DNA of 64,000 bases from Citrobacter sp. wls619. Lineage in GTDB: Bacteria > Pseudomonadota > Gammaproteobacteria > Enterobacterales > Enterobacteriaceae. The DNA lies in the NCBI RefSeq assembly GCF_005281345.1, contig NZ_SZXJ01000095.1, forward strand, positions 124,001-188,000, written 5' to 3'. Within the stretch, counting starts at the first letter, position 1, and every line of letters begins with the position of its first letter. The notes below the pieces were generated by a model, which was given only the letters and a program-made list of their open reading frames with translations, was not told the DNA's origin and searched no databases. Both the position numbers and the translations under genes were made by a program. Shown piece after piece: positions 55,803-64,000 of the stretch.

Positions 55803-57470
55803 GTGGCTCAATTCGTTTATACCATGCATCGTGTCGGCAAAGTCGTACCGCCGAAACGTCATATTCTTAAAAACATCTCTCTGAGCTTCTTCCCTGGCGC
55901 CAAAATCGGGGTACTCGGTCTGAACGGTGCGGGTAAATCTACCCTGCTGCGTATCATGGCCGGCATTGACACCGATATCGAGGGTGAAGCACGTCCGCAA
56001 CCGGGTATCAAGATCGGTTACCTGCCACAGGAACCGAAGCTGAACCCGGAACACACCGTTCGTGAATCCGTTGAAGAAGCGGTTGCCGAAGTGGTTAACG
56101 CACTGAAAGGCCTGGATGAAGTGTACGCCAAGTACGCAGAGCCAGACGCCGACTTCGATAAACTTGCTGCGCAACAGGGCAAGTTTGAAGAGATTATTCA
56201 GGCGCACGACGGTCATAATCTGAATGTACAGCTCGAACGTGCCGCCGATGCCCTGCGTCTGCCGGACTGGGATGCCAAAATCGAAAAACTGTCCGGTGGT
56301 GAACGCCGCCGCGTCGCGCTGTGCCGCCTGCTGCTGGAAAAACCAGACATGCTGCTGCTCGACGAACCGACGAACCACCTGGACGCCGAATCCGTGGCGT
56401 GGCTGGAACGCTTCCTGCACGATTTCGAAGGCACCGTGGTGGCGATTACCCACGACCGTTACTTCCTCGATAACGTAGCCGGTTGGATTCTGGAGCTTGA
56501 CCGTGGTGAAGGCATTCCGTGGGAAGGTAACTACTCCTCATGGCTGGAACAGAAAGATCAGCGTCTGGCGCAGGAAGCCTCTCAGGAAGCAGCTCGTCGT
56601 AAATCCATTGAGAAAGAGCTGGAGTGGGTACGTCAGGGTGCGAAAGGCCGTCAGTCTAAGGGCAAAGCCCGTCTGGCACGCTTTGAAGAACTCAACAATA
56701 CCGAATACCAGAAACGTAACGAAACCAACGAACTGTTTATTCCACCAGGACCGCGTCTGGGCGATAAAGTCGTTGAAGTGACCCATCTGCGTAAATCCTA
56801 CGGCGATCGCGTACTGATTGACGATTTGAGCTTCTCAGTACCGAAAGGGGCAATTGTCGGTATCATCGGCCCGAACGGTGCAGGTAAATCCACCCTGTTC
56901 CGCATGATGTCCGGTCAGGAACAACCTGACAGCGGCACCATTGAGCTGGGTGAAACCGTGAAGCTGGCGTCTGTTGACCAGTTCCGTGATGCCATGGACA
57001 ACAGCAAAACCGTGTGGGAAGAAGTCTCCGGCGGGCTGGATATTATGCGTATCGGCAACACCGAAATGCCAAGCCGTGCCTACGTAGGCCGCTTCAACTT
57101 TAAAGGTGTTGATCAAGGTAAACGCGTAGGCGAACTGTCCGGCGGTGAGCGTGGTCGTCTGCACCTGGCAAAACTGCTGCAGGTTGGCGGTAATATGCTG
57201 CTGCTCGATGAACCGACCAACGACCTGGATATCGAAACCCTGCGTGCGCTGGAAAACGCCCTGCTGGAATTCCCAGGCTGTGCGATGGTTATCTCGCACG
57301 ACCGTTGGTTCCTTGACCGTATCGCCACCCACATTCTGGATTACCAGGATGAAGGTAAAGTCGAGTTCTTTGAAGGTAACTTTACCGAATACGAAGAGTA
57401 CAAAAAACGCACGCTGGGCGCTGATGCGCTGGAGCCGAAGCGTATTAAGTACAAGCGTATTGCGAAGTAA
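55803..57470 (+). CDS. ettA: EttA, energy-dependent translational throttle (ABC-F)
   Basis: A 555-residue ABC-F protein with two ATP-binding domains. Walker A motifs are GLNGAGKST near residue 40 and GPNGAGKST near residue 358, and the LSGGERRRVAL and LSGGERGRLHL signatures are both present; the Arm segment sits in the first domain. It binds the ribosomal E site and gates elongation by ATP/ADP ratio. The start is GTG 55803, giving the E. coli length. Confidence 0.98.
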   Translation: MAQFVYTMHRVGKVVPPKRHILKNISLSFFPGAKIGVLGLNGAGKSTLLRIMAGIDTDIEGEARPQPGIKIGYLPQEPKLNPEHTVRESVEEAVAEVVNALKGLDEVYAKYAEPDADFDKLAAQQGKFEEIIQAHDGHNLNVQLERAADALRLPDWDAKIEKLSGGERRRVALCRLLLEKPDMLLLDEPTNHLDAESVAWLERFLHDFEGTVVAITHDRYFLDNVAGWILELDRGEGIPWEGNYSSWLEQKDQRLAQEASQEAARRKSIEKELEWVRQGAKGRQSKGKARLARFEELNNTEYQKRNETNELFIPPGPRLGDKVVEVTHLRKSYGDRVLIDDLSFSVPKGAIVGIIGPNGAGKSTLFRMMSGQEQPDSGTIELGETVKLASVDQFRDAMDNSKTVWEEVSGGLDIMRIGNTEMPSRAYVGRFNFKGVDQGKRVGELSGGERGRLHLAKLLQVGGNMLLLDEPTNDLDIETLRALENALLEFPGCAMVISHDRWFLDRIATHILDYQDEGKVEFFEGNFTEYEEYKKRTLGADALEPKRIKYKRIAK

Positions 57471-57480
57471 TTACCGTTAA

Positions 57481-57563
57481 GCGCCGGATGGCGGCGTTCC
57501 GCCTTATCCGGCCTACGAGATTAGTGCGACGTGTAGGCCGGATAAGCGCAGCGCCATCCGGCA
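57481..57563. repeat. REP pair between ettA and nadR
   Basis: Unit 1 GCCGGATGGCGG...CTTATCCGGCCTACG (57483-57517) and inverted unit 2 GTAGGCCGGATAAGC...GCCATCCGGC (57533-57562) form a BIME between two converging genes. Confidence 0.92.
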
Positions 57564-57570
57564 TTAAAAC

Positions 57571-58803
57571 CTACCTCTGCTCACCCATCAGCTCTTTCAC
57601 CAACTCCACACAGCGCAGGAAGCGACCGTCGTAGTCAGGCTCCTGAACGTGTACAAAATCGATGTTGTTTTCCTGTAGCATCTCCACCAGCAGAGACTGA
57701 AATGCCTTACGGTCAACCGAACTCCCAAGGCTGCGTAATCCATCCGCCACCCACGGGGTGTTGTTTTCCAGCAGGATCACCAGGTCAAAGCGGTATTCGT
57801 CAATCAATGCCTGCACAAACGGATGCTCACGCCCTTCGTACTTTTTACAGAAGGCCTGAGTGGTCACAAAGTCAGTGTCGATAAATGCCACTTTATTGGC
57901 ATATTTCACCGCGAAATCAATATACTGCGCCTGTCCCAGCGCGATCTTATCGTAGTCCGAGTACTGCAACGCCATCTCATCCCCCCCCAAATGGGAAAAG
58001 ACGTAATCACGGCCATATTCCCACGCACTGGTGGTGTTGAAGATATTGGCGAGCTTATTCACCAGCGTCGATTTACCGCTCGATTCTCCACCGAGGATCG
58101 CCACGGTGCGCACGAAAAACGGTTTCACTTCAGTCGGGATATATTCCCAGTAGCGGAATGGATTTTCGCGGATTTGCCCGCCGCTGATGCTCATAAATGT
58201 CCGTTTGGGATCAACCAGTACCGTTTCAATGCCCAGATGTTCGAGATACTGCGGGGCATCTGACTCTTCAGAGGTGTAAATCCAGTTAGGCTGAATCCCT
58301 TTCTCTTGCATAAACGTTTTGATGCCATTGCTCCACACGTCCCAGCCGTGCGGATAAGGCTCCATACCTTCCTCATTGAAGGCATGGATACGGATGTTTT
58401 TCTGATATTTGAAGGTCTGTAACAGCCAACGCAGACGATCGGAGACCGTTGGTTGTTGTGACATGGCGCTGTCTTCAAACAGACTGCGGTCTCGCGTATC
58501 GTCATAGCCCATGATGATATGCAGTTCATCTACCTGGCTACAGGCGCGCTGAATAAGATAGATATGGCCGGTATGCAGCGGATAAAACTTACCAAATACC
58601 ACACCGATGTTTTTCTGCTGACGAGGAAACTCAAGCCCCAAAAAACGGTGCAGCGCCTCCAGTTTTTGCGCGCTGGGACTTTTGATTTTGGCATTCAATA
58701 ACTGGCTGAGATATCCCTTGGTCATGCCACTGGCATCCGCCACCTGTTGCAGGGTACAGCCTTTTTGCTTTATGGCGGTTTTGAGATAGTCGAACGATGA
58801 CAC
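57571..58803 (-). CDS. nadR: NadR, NAD biosynthesis regulator/NMN adenylyltransferase/NR kinase
   Basis: A 410-residue three-part protein. The N-terminal helix-turn-helix (TLQQVADASGMTKGYLSQLL, about 16-36) represses nad genes. The central NMN adenylyltransferase has GKFYPLHTGHIY near residue 71. The C-terminal ribosylnicotinamide kinase has Walker A GGESSGKST near residue 238. Length equals E. coli NadR. Confidence 0.98.
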   Translation of the reverse strand: MSSFDYLKTAIKQKGCTLQQVADASGMTKGYLSQLLNAKIKSPSAQKLEALHRFLGLEFPRQQKNIGVVFGKFYPLHTGHIYLIQRACSQVDELHIIMGYDDTRDRSLFEDSAMSQQPTVSDRLRWLLQTFKYQKNIRIHAFNEEGMEPYPHGWDVWSNGIKTFMQEKGIQPNWIYTSEESDAPQYLEHLGIETVLVDPKRTFMSISGGQIRENPFRYWEYIPTEVKPFFVRTVAILGGESSGKSTLVNKLANIFNTTSAWEYGRDYVFSHLGGDEMALQYSDYDKIALGQAQYIDFAVKYANKVAFIDTDFVTTQAFCKKYEGREHPFVQALIDEYRFDLVILLENNTPWVADGLRSLGSSVDRKAFQSLLVEMLQENNIDFVHVQEPDYDGRFLRCVELVKELMGEQR

Positions 58804-58835
58804 AAGAGCCTCCTGCTGGAAAATCGCGTAACACT

Positions 58836-58867
58836 GCCTGATGGCGCTTCGCTTATCAGGCCTACAG
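58836..58867. repeat. REP-like unit upstream of nadR
   Basis: GCCTGATGGCGCTTCGCTTATCAGGCCTAC is a palindrome with the REP layout but GCCTGAT/ATCAGGC arms. It lies between the nadR start and the structured element. Confidence 0.8.
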
Positions 58868-58893
58868 GGTGAAACAAATAATTACCCTATGGA

Positions 58894-59066
58894 TTTCTGT
58901 TGGCAGGAAGGCGGCGAGTGAGTGACAAATTCGTCAGGAACGAATTTGACCAGCCGAAGGCTGGCCTCTGGTGAGGGACATGGATGTCCCTCATTTCATC
59001 CCGATGAGCTTAGTAAACTAAGTGATTCGGGTGAACGAACGCAGCCAACACACCTGCCGACAGAAA
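58894..59066. other. Multi-hairpin structured element between radA and nadR
   Basis: Closing stem: TTTCTGTTGGCAGG (58894-58907) pairs with CCTGCCGACAGAAA (59053-59066) with one G-T. Second stem: GGCGGCG (58910-58916) with CGCAGCC (59040-59046), one mismatch. Inside lie four hairpins: CAAATTCGT/ACGAATTTG (58926-58948), CCAGCC/GGCTGG (58950-58964), TGAGGGACAT/ATGTCCCTCA (58972-58993), and CCCGA+CTTAGT/ACTAAG+TCGGG (59000-59031). The G-T pair and G-A mismatch favour folding of the plus-strand RNA. It may be a structured RNA or a small dispersed hairpin element. I do not recognise a named family. Confidence 0.75.
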
Positions 59067-59082
59067 GACGACGGGTAATGAA

Positions 59083-60465
59083 TTATAGGTCGTCAAACAC
59101 GCCTAACGCATCCGCTAGCTTTTTAACGCCAAAGACCTGCATCCCTTCCGGTACTTTTTTCGGCACGTTAGCGGCGGGCACAATCGCCCGGCGAAAGCCG
59201 TGTTTCGCCGCTTCCGAAATACGCTCCTGGCCGCTGGGTACCGGACGGATTTCGCCCGCCAGCCCCACTTCGCCAAAGACGACTAAATCCTGCGGCAGCG
59301 GCCTGTCGCGCAGACTGGAAACCATCGCCAACAGCAGCGCAAGGTCGGCGCTGGTTTCAGTGACTTTTACGCCACCCACCACATTGACGAACACGTCCTG
59401 ATCTGCCATCTGCAAACCACCGTGACGGTGCAGTACCGCCAGCAGAATCGCCAGACGGTTTTGTTCCAGACCGACCGCCACGCGACGCGGATTCGCCATC
59501 ATGGAGTGATCGACCAGTGCCTGGATCTCCACCAGTAACGGACGTGTCCCTTCCCAGACCACCATTACCGAGCTGCCGGAAGTGACTTCATCGCCACGGC
59601 TTAAGAAGATAGCGGAAGGGTTGCTGACTTCGCGCAGTCCCTGTTCGGTCATCGCGAAGACGCCCAGCTCATTCACCGCACCAAAACGGTTTTTATGGCT
59701 ACGCAGGGTACGAAAACGGGAGTCGGCGTCACCGTCGAGCAGCACCGAGCAGTCAATACAGTGCTCCAACACCTTTGGCCCGGCCAGCGACCCGTCTTTG
59801 GTGACATGACCGACCATCACAATCGCCACACCACGCGTTTTAGCAAAGCGCGTCAGGTAAGCGGCGGTTTCCCGCACCTGCGCCACGCTGCCTGGCGAAG
59901 ACTGAATATCCGCCATATGCATCACCTGAATGGAGTCGATAACCATCAGCTTCGGCTGCTCTTCTTCCGCAATCAGGCAAATTTGCTCAATGCTGGTTTC
60001 CGACAGCATATTCAGATTCGCCGTCGGCAGGCCAAGTCGATGCGCACGCATCGCGACCTGCTGCAAAGATTCTTCTCCTGTGACGTACAAGGTTTTCATC
60101 TGCTCGGCAAGCTTACACAACGTTTGTAGCAGCAGCGTCGACTTCCCCGCGCCGGGGTTGCCACCAATCAGAATGGCGCTTCCCGGCACCACACCGCCGC
60201 CCAGTACGCGGTCGAATTCTTTAAAACCGGTAGAAAAACGCGGCAGCTCCTCGAGGCTGATATCAGACAGCTTCTGCACCTTTGCGACACCCGCATTCCC
60301 GGCGTAGCCGCTGAGCCGCTCGTTACGCGCCACCGTCGGCGACGCCGCAAGGCGTACCTCGGTAATGGTGTTCCAGGCCTGGCAGGCGCTACATTGCCCC
60401 TGCCAGCGTGGGTAATCGGCCCCACATTCATTACAAACAAAGGCGCGTTTTGGAGCTTTTGCCAC
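59083..60465 (-). CDS. radA: RadA (Sms), DNA repair/recombination helicase-like protein
   Basis: A 460-residue RecA-related protein. An N-terminal zinc finger (CNECGADYP...CSACQAW, about 11-31) is followed by a RecA-like core with Walker A GNPGAGKST near residue 98 and the RadA-specific KNRFG near residue 258. A Lon-protease-like domain forms the C-terminus. It drives branch migration in recombination. It lies 11 bases after serB and has E. coli length. Confidence 0.98.
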   Translation of the reverse strand: MAKAPKRAFVCNECGADYPRWQGQCSACQAWNTITEVRLAASPTVARNERLSGYAGNAGVAKVQKLSDISLEELPRFSTGFKEFDRVLGGGVVPGSAILIGGNPGAGKSTLLLQTLCKLAEQMKTLYVTGEESLQQVAMRAHRLGLPTANLNMLSETSIEQICLIAEEEQPKLMVIDSIQVMHMADIQSSPGSVAQVRETAAYLTRFAKTRGVAIVMVGHVTKDGSLAGPKVLEHCIDCSVLLDGDADSRFRTLRSHKNRFGAVNELGVFAMTEQGLREVSNPSAIFLSRGDEVTSGSSVMVVWEGTRPLLVEIQALVDHSMMANPRRVAVGLEQNRLAILLAVLHRHGGLQMADQDVFVNVVGGVKVTETSADLALLLAMVSSLRDRPLPQDLVVFGEVGLAGEIRPVPSGQERISEAAKHGFRRAIVPAANVPKKVPEGMQVFGVKKLADALGVFDDL

Positions 60466-60476
60466 GTTTTACCTCA

Positions 60477-61445
60477 TTATTTCTGGTTCATGCTGCCGGA
60501 GAGAATGCAGAACACGCCCATCAGATCAGCGTGACGGATAGTGATCTCCGTCTTTTCATTCACTTTGGGTTTGGCATGATACGCAATACCCAGACCGGCC
60601 GTTTTGATCATCGGCAGATCGTTGGCTCCGTCGCCGATGGCTACCGTCTGCGCCATCGGGATCTCATACTCCTGCGCCAGTCGGGTCAGGGTACTGGCTT
60701 TGTACTGCGCATCAACGATATCGCCGATCACGTTGCCGGTGAATTTACCGTCCATGATCTCCAGCTCGTTTGCCACAGCCGCCGTCAGACGCAGTTTGTT
60801 ACGCAGATAATCGGCGAAGAAGGTAAAGCCGCCGGAGGCGATTGCCACTTTCCAGCCGAGCGTCTCCAGTTTTAACACCAGTTGCGTCAGGCCAGGCATC
60901 AGCGGTAGCGTTTCGCGCACCTGATGTAAAATATTGGCATCAGCGCCCTTCAGCGTCGCCACGCGGCTACGCAGGCTGGCGGTAAAGTCCAGTTCGCCGC
61001 GCATTGCGCGTTCGGTGACTTCGGCAACCATCTCGCCGGTTCCCGCCAGTTTAGCAATTTCATCAATACACTCGATCTGGATGGCCGTCGAGTCCATGTC
61101 CATCACCAGTAGCCCTGGCGTACGCAGATGGGGAATTTTACCTAATGGCGCAACATCCAGTTTGGCGTCATGCGCCAGTTTTGTCGCGCGCGGTGTTAAC
61201 GACCCCGCGAGGCGAATCACCTGATAATCCTCGACGCACCAGGCGGCTACGATCACCATCGCCGCACCCAGTTTGCTCTGGTATTGCGTTAAACGCTGTT
61301 TATCCAGCCCACGACCATACAGCAGCCAGCCACTGCGGCCCGCGTGGTAGTCCAGCGGCATGACTTCATCACCGCTTAAAGAAAGGGGCAGACCTGGCCA
61401 CAGAGAGACATCTTCGGGTAGATCGCACCAGGTAATGTTAGGCAT
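60477..61445 (-). CDS. serB: SerB, phosphoserine phosphatase
   Basis: A 322-residue HAD-family enzyme and last step of serine synthesis. The nucleophile motif MDMDSTAIQIE lies near residues 115-125, and GDGANDLPM near residue 265. I chose ATG 61445 (MPNITWCDLP) for the E. coli length and the GGAGC just upstream; 18 more upstream codons are open. It is divergent from ytjB and forms an operon with radA. Confidence 0.98.
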   Translation of the reverse strand: MPNITWCDLPEDVSLWPGLPLSLSGDEVMPLDYHAGRSGWLLYGRGLDKQRLTQYQSKLGAAMVIVAAWCVEDYQVIRLAGSLTPRATKLAHDAKLDVAPLGKIPHLRTPGLLVMDMDSTAIQIECIDEIAKLAGTGEMVAEVTERAMRGELDFTASLRSRVATLKGADANILHQVRETLPLMPGLTQLVLKLETLGWKVAIASGGFTFFADYLRNKLRLTAAVANELEIMDGKFTGNVIGDIVDAQYKASTLTRLAQEYEIPMAQTVAIGDGANDLPMIKTAGLGIAYHAKPKVNEKTEITIRHADLMGVFCILSGSMNQK

Positions 61446-61561
61446 TAAAGCTCCTGTAAAATCGTTCGGGTCGGAATCATCCAGCGGAAAATAACGCATG
61501 AGGCTACCCTGTAACCAGCGCTTCTGGCAACATTAAGCCTCAAATTTTCAGCAGGTGGAAT

Positions 61562-62203
61562 ATGGCTCGCGCAAAACTAAAATTCCGACTTCATCGTGCA
61601 GTGATTGTATTGTCCTGTCTCGCGTTGCTTGTCGCCCTGATGCAGGGTGCATCCTGGTTTAGTCAAAGCCACCAGCAGCAACGTAATCCGCAGCTGGAAG
61701 AACTGGCGCGTACACTGGCCCGCCAGGTCACCTTAAACGTCGCGCCGCTGATGCGTACCGAAACACCGGATGAAAAACGCATCAAAGCCGTACTCACGCA
61801 GTTAACGGAGAGTAGCCGCATTCTGGATGCCGGGGTGTACGATGAACAGGGCGATCTGATTACCCGCACCGGTGAGAGCGTCAACGTCCGTGACCGACTG
61901 GCGCTCGATGGCAAAAAAGCCGGGGGCTATTTTAATCAGCAAATCGTTGAGCCCATTCAGGGGAGAAACGGCCCACTGGGTTATCTGCGCCTGACACTCG
62001 ACACCCACACGCTTGCCACCGAAGCGAAGCAGGTAGACAACACCACCAACATCTTACGCCTGATGCTGCTCCTGTCACTGGCTATTGGCGTAGTCCTCAC
62101 ACGTACATTATTGCAAGGCAAGCGTACCCGCTGGCAGCAATCCCCTTTCCTGCTGACCGCCAACAAACCGGTACAGGAAGAAGACAACGAGAAAAAAGAG
62201 TAA
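61562..62203 (+). CDS. ytjB: YtjB (Smp), membrane protein
   Basis: A 213-residue inner-membrane protein. Two hydrophobic helices (about 14-34 and 160-180) flank a periplasmic part of about 125 residues (YDEQGDLITRTGESV... sensor-like). Function unknown; E. coli YtjB is a SMP-type protein of the same layout. It lies 21 bases upstream of lplA on the same strand, suggesting an operon. One residue shorter than K-12. Confidence 0.93.
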   Translation: MARAKLKFRLHRAVIVLSCLALLVALMQGASWFSQSHQQQRNPQLEELARTLARQVTLNVAPLMRTETPDEKRIKAVLTQLTESSRILDAGVYDEQGDLITRTGESVNVRDRLALDGKKAGGYFNQQIVEPIQGRNGPLGYLRLTLDTHTLATEAKQVDNTTNILRLMLLLSLAIGVVLTRTLLQGKRTRWQQSPFLLTANKPVQEEDNEKKE

Positions 62204-62224
62204 TTCAAAGAAAGGAAATCGACC

Positions 62225-63241
62225 ATGACCACACTACGCCTGCTTATCTCTGACTCTCACGATCCCTGGTTTAACCTGGCCGTTGAAGAGTGCATTTTCC
62301 GCCAGATGCCCGCCACGCAGCGCGTCCTGTTTTTATGGCGTAACGCCGATACGGTGGTTATTGGCCGTGCGCAAAACCCATGGAAAGAGTGTAACACCCG
62401 CCGAATGGAAGAGGACAACGTGCGGTTGGCACGTCGCAGCAGCGGCGGTGGCGCGGTATTTCACGATCTCGGGAATACCTGCTTTACCTTTATGGCCGGC
62501 AAACCGGAGTATGACAAAACCATCTCCACGGCTATAGTACTGAATGCGTTGAATTCGCTGGGTGTAAACGCCGATGCCTCCGGGCGTAACGATCTGGTGG
62601 TTAAAACCGCCGAGGGCGATCGCAAAGTCTCTGGTTCCGCATATCGGGAAACCAAGGATCGCGGATTTCACCACGGCACGCTGCTGCTAAATGCCGATCT
62701 CAGTCGACTGGCCAACTACCTGAACCCCGATAAAAAGAAACTTGCCGCAAAAGGGATTACCTCTGTGCGCTCGCGGGTGGCGAATTTGACTGAGCTGTTG
62801 CCGGGCATTACCCACGAACAGGTGTGTAAGGCTGTTACAGAAGCCTTTTTTGAACACTACGGCGAGCGCGTAGAAGCTGAAATTATCTCTCCCGATAAAA
62901 CACCGGATCTGCCGAACTTTGCCGAAACCTTTGCCCGCCAGAGCAGTTGGGAGTGGAACTTTGGTCAAGCTCCAGCGTTTTCACATCTGCTGGACGAGCG
63001 TTTCACCTGGGGCGGCGTAGAGCTGCATTTTGACGTTGAGAAGGGGCATATTACCCGTGCACAGGTCTTTACCGACAGCCTCAATCCCGCGCCGTTAGAA
63101 GCGCTGGCGGGTCGTCTGCAAGGGTGTTTGTATCGGGCGGATAGGCTGCAACAGGAGTGCGAGGCGCTGCTGGTTGATTTCCCACAGCAGGAGAAAGAGT
63201 TACGCGAGCTGTCGGCATGGATTGCCGGAGCGGTGCGTTAA
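62225..63241 (+). CDS. lplA: LplA, lipoate-protein ligase A
   Basis: A 338-residue ligase that attaches free lipoate to 2-oxoacid dehydrogenases and the glycine cleavage H protein. The family motif [15 protein letters not shown] lies near residues 69-83, and the lysine used in lipoyl-AMP binding is in [11 protein letters not shown] near residue 133. Length equals E. coli LplA. K-12 has yjjJ next to it; here that gene is absent. Confidence 0.98.
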   Translation: MTTLRLLISDSHDPWFNLAVEECIFRQMPATQRVLFLWRNADTVVIGRAQNPWKECNTRRMEEDNVRLARRSSGGGAVFHDLGNTCFTFMAGKPEYDKTISTAIVLNALNSLGVNADASGRNDLVVKTAEGDRKVSGSAYRETKDRGFHHGTLLLNADLSRLANYLNPDKKKLAAKGITSVRSRVANLTELLPGITHEQVCKAVTEAFFEHYGERVEAEIISPDKTPDLPNFAETFARQSSWEWNFGQAPAFSHLLDERFTWGGVELHFDVEKGHITRAQVFTDSLNPAPLEALAGRLQGCLYRADRLQQECEALLVDFPQQEKELRELSAWIAGAVR

Positions 63242-63255
63242 GCGCTGGCCTGAAA

Positions 63256-63332
63256 AATGCCGGATATCGGCTGCGCCTTATCCGGCCTACGAGAAGAATG
63301 GTAGGCCCGGTAAGCAAAGCGCCACCGGGCAT
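63256..63332. repeat. REP pair between lplA and deoD
   Basis: Unit 1 TGCCGGATATCGG...CTTATCCGGCCTACG (63258-63291) and unit 2 GTAGGCCCGGTAAGC...GCCACCGGGCAT (63301-63332). They fill the 99 bp gap between convergent lplA and deoD. Confidence 0.9.
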
Positions 63333-63340
63333 CACAACGC

Positions 63341-64000
63341 TTACTCTTTATCGCCCAGCAGAACGGATTCCAGTGCGATTTTGATCATGTCGTTGAAGGT
63401 CGTCTGACGTTCAGCGGCAGTGGTCTGCTCGTGAGTACGGATATGGTCGGACACGGTGCAGATGGTCAGCGCTTTCGCACCAAACTCAGCCGCAACGCCG
63501 TAGATACCCGCCGCTTCCATTTCCACGCCCAGTACGCCGTACTTTTCCATCACGTCGAACATTTCGCCGTCCGGTGAGTAGAACAGGTCAGCGGAGAACA
63601 GGTTGCCCACGCGCGCGTCAACGCCCAGCGCTTTTGCCGCATCAACTGCGTTACGCACCATGTCGAAGTCAGCGATAGCAGCGAAGTCATGATCTTTAAA
63701 GCGGATACGGTTAACTTTGGAGTCAGTACATGCACCCATACCGATAACCACATCACGCAGTTTGACGTCCATACGCACAGCGCCACAGGAGCCTACGCGA
63801 ATGATTTTCTTCACGCCAAAATCAGTGATCAGCTCTTTGGTGTAGATGGAGCAGGACGGGATACCCATACCGTGACCCATAACAGAGATCTTACGGCCTT
63901 TGTAAGTCCCGGTGAAACCTAACATGCCGCGAACGTTGTTCACTTCACGGACATCTTCGAGGAAAGTTTCAGCAATGTGCTTAGCACGCAGCGGGTCGCC
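63341..64000 (-). CDS. deoD: DeoD, purine nucleoside phosphorylase (lacks N-terminus in window)
   Basis: The last 219 codons of purine nucleoside phosphorylase, which splits purine (deoxy)nucleosides with phosphate. The frame is open to the right edge (starting [12 protein letters not shown]); E. coli DeoD is 239 residues, so about 20 N-terminal residues are missing. Visible marks are the [12 protein letters not shown] stretch, the active-site VEMEAAGIY and SDHIRTHE. Residues [10 protein letters not shown] differ from K-12 (CGAVLPHVKL). Last gene of the deo operon. Confidence 0.97.

Noticed and set aside
58922..59401. 159-codon open frame through the structured element into radA
   Set aside because: Two thirds of it is antisense to radA, the start has no ribosome binding site and the composition is atypical. 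The DNA is better explained by hairpins.

Overview
The window is enterobacterial core chromosome, collinear with the region of the E. coli K-12 map that runs from deoD through 0' (thr operon) to yaaU, but given here in the opposite orientation. Nearly every protein is recognisable as a close orthologue of a K-12 protein of the same length. Several details point to a close relative of E. coli rather than E. coli itself: a complete cai/fix carnitine cluster, no yjjJ between lplA and deoD, no hokC or IS elements near nhaA, and an extra MFS transporter gene between satP and mog. I suggest Citrobacter or a near neighbour, with moderate confidence. I found no tRNA, rRNA, CRISPR, prophage, insertion sequence or clearly broken gene.

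Layout. 1-12191: carnitine metabolism, with yaaU (partial), the fixABCX electron-transfer operon on the minus strand, the divergent caiTABCDE operon on the plus strand, and the regulator caiF. 12465-18132: carAB and dapB (pyrimidine/arginine and lysine precursors), with PurR-, RutR- and ArgR-like sites. 18306-25093: rihC and the ribF-ileS-lspA-fkpB-ispH housekeeping operon. 25422-31195: rpsT, nhaAR and dnaKJ. 31579-39464: yaaI, yaaW, satP, the extra MFS gene, mog, talB, yaaJ, yaaA and yaaX. 39732-44560: thrLABC with its attenuator. 44772-46810: the yjtD methyltransferase, the 46-residue yjjY and arcA. 46871-51955: creABCD and rob. 51952-58803: gpmB, yjjX, trpR, slt, ettA and nadR. 59083-64000: radA, serB, ytjB, lplA and deoD (partial).

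How the parts work together. CaiF with CRP is expected to switch on both the cai operon (carnitine to gamma-butyrobetaine) and fixABCX (electron supply to CaiA). The two operons share a 481 bp divergent control region rich in CAATATTGAA half-sites. Biosynthetic control is visible as operators and leaders: TrpR operator at trpR, threonine attenuator at thrL, PurR/RutR/ArgR sites at carAB, sigma-32 promoter at dnaK, cre tag at creD and FNR-like site at arcA. REP/BIME palindromes occupy about ten intergenic gaps.

Most unusual items. (1) A roughly 173 bp element between radA and nadR (58894-59066) has a 14 bp closing stem, a second stem and four consecutive hairpins. It looks like a folded RNA or a small mobile hairpin element. 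(2) Nested inverted repeats lie just upstream of the extra MFS transporter. (3) A 16 bp perfect palindrome and a repeat overlapping the ribosome binding site lie upstream of rob. (4) The tiny yjjY gene is intact and well preserved. Everything else is ordinary core genome.
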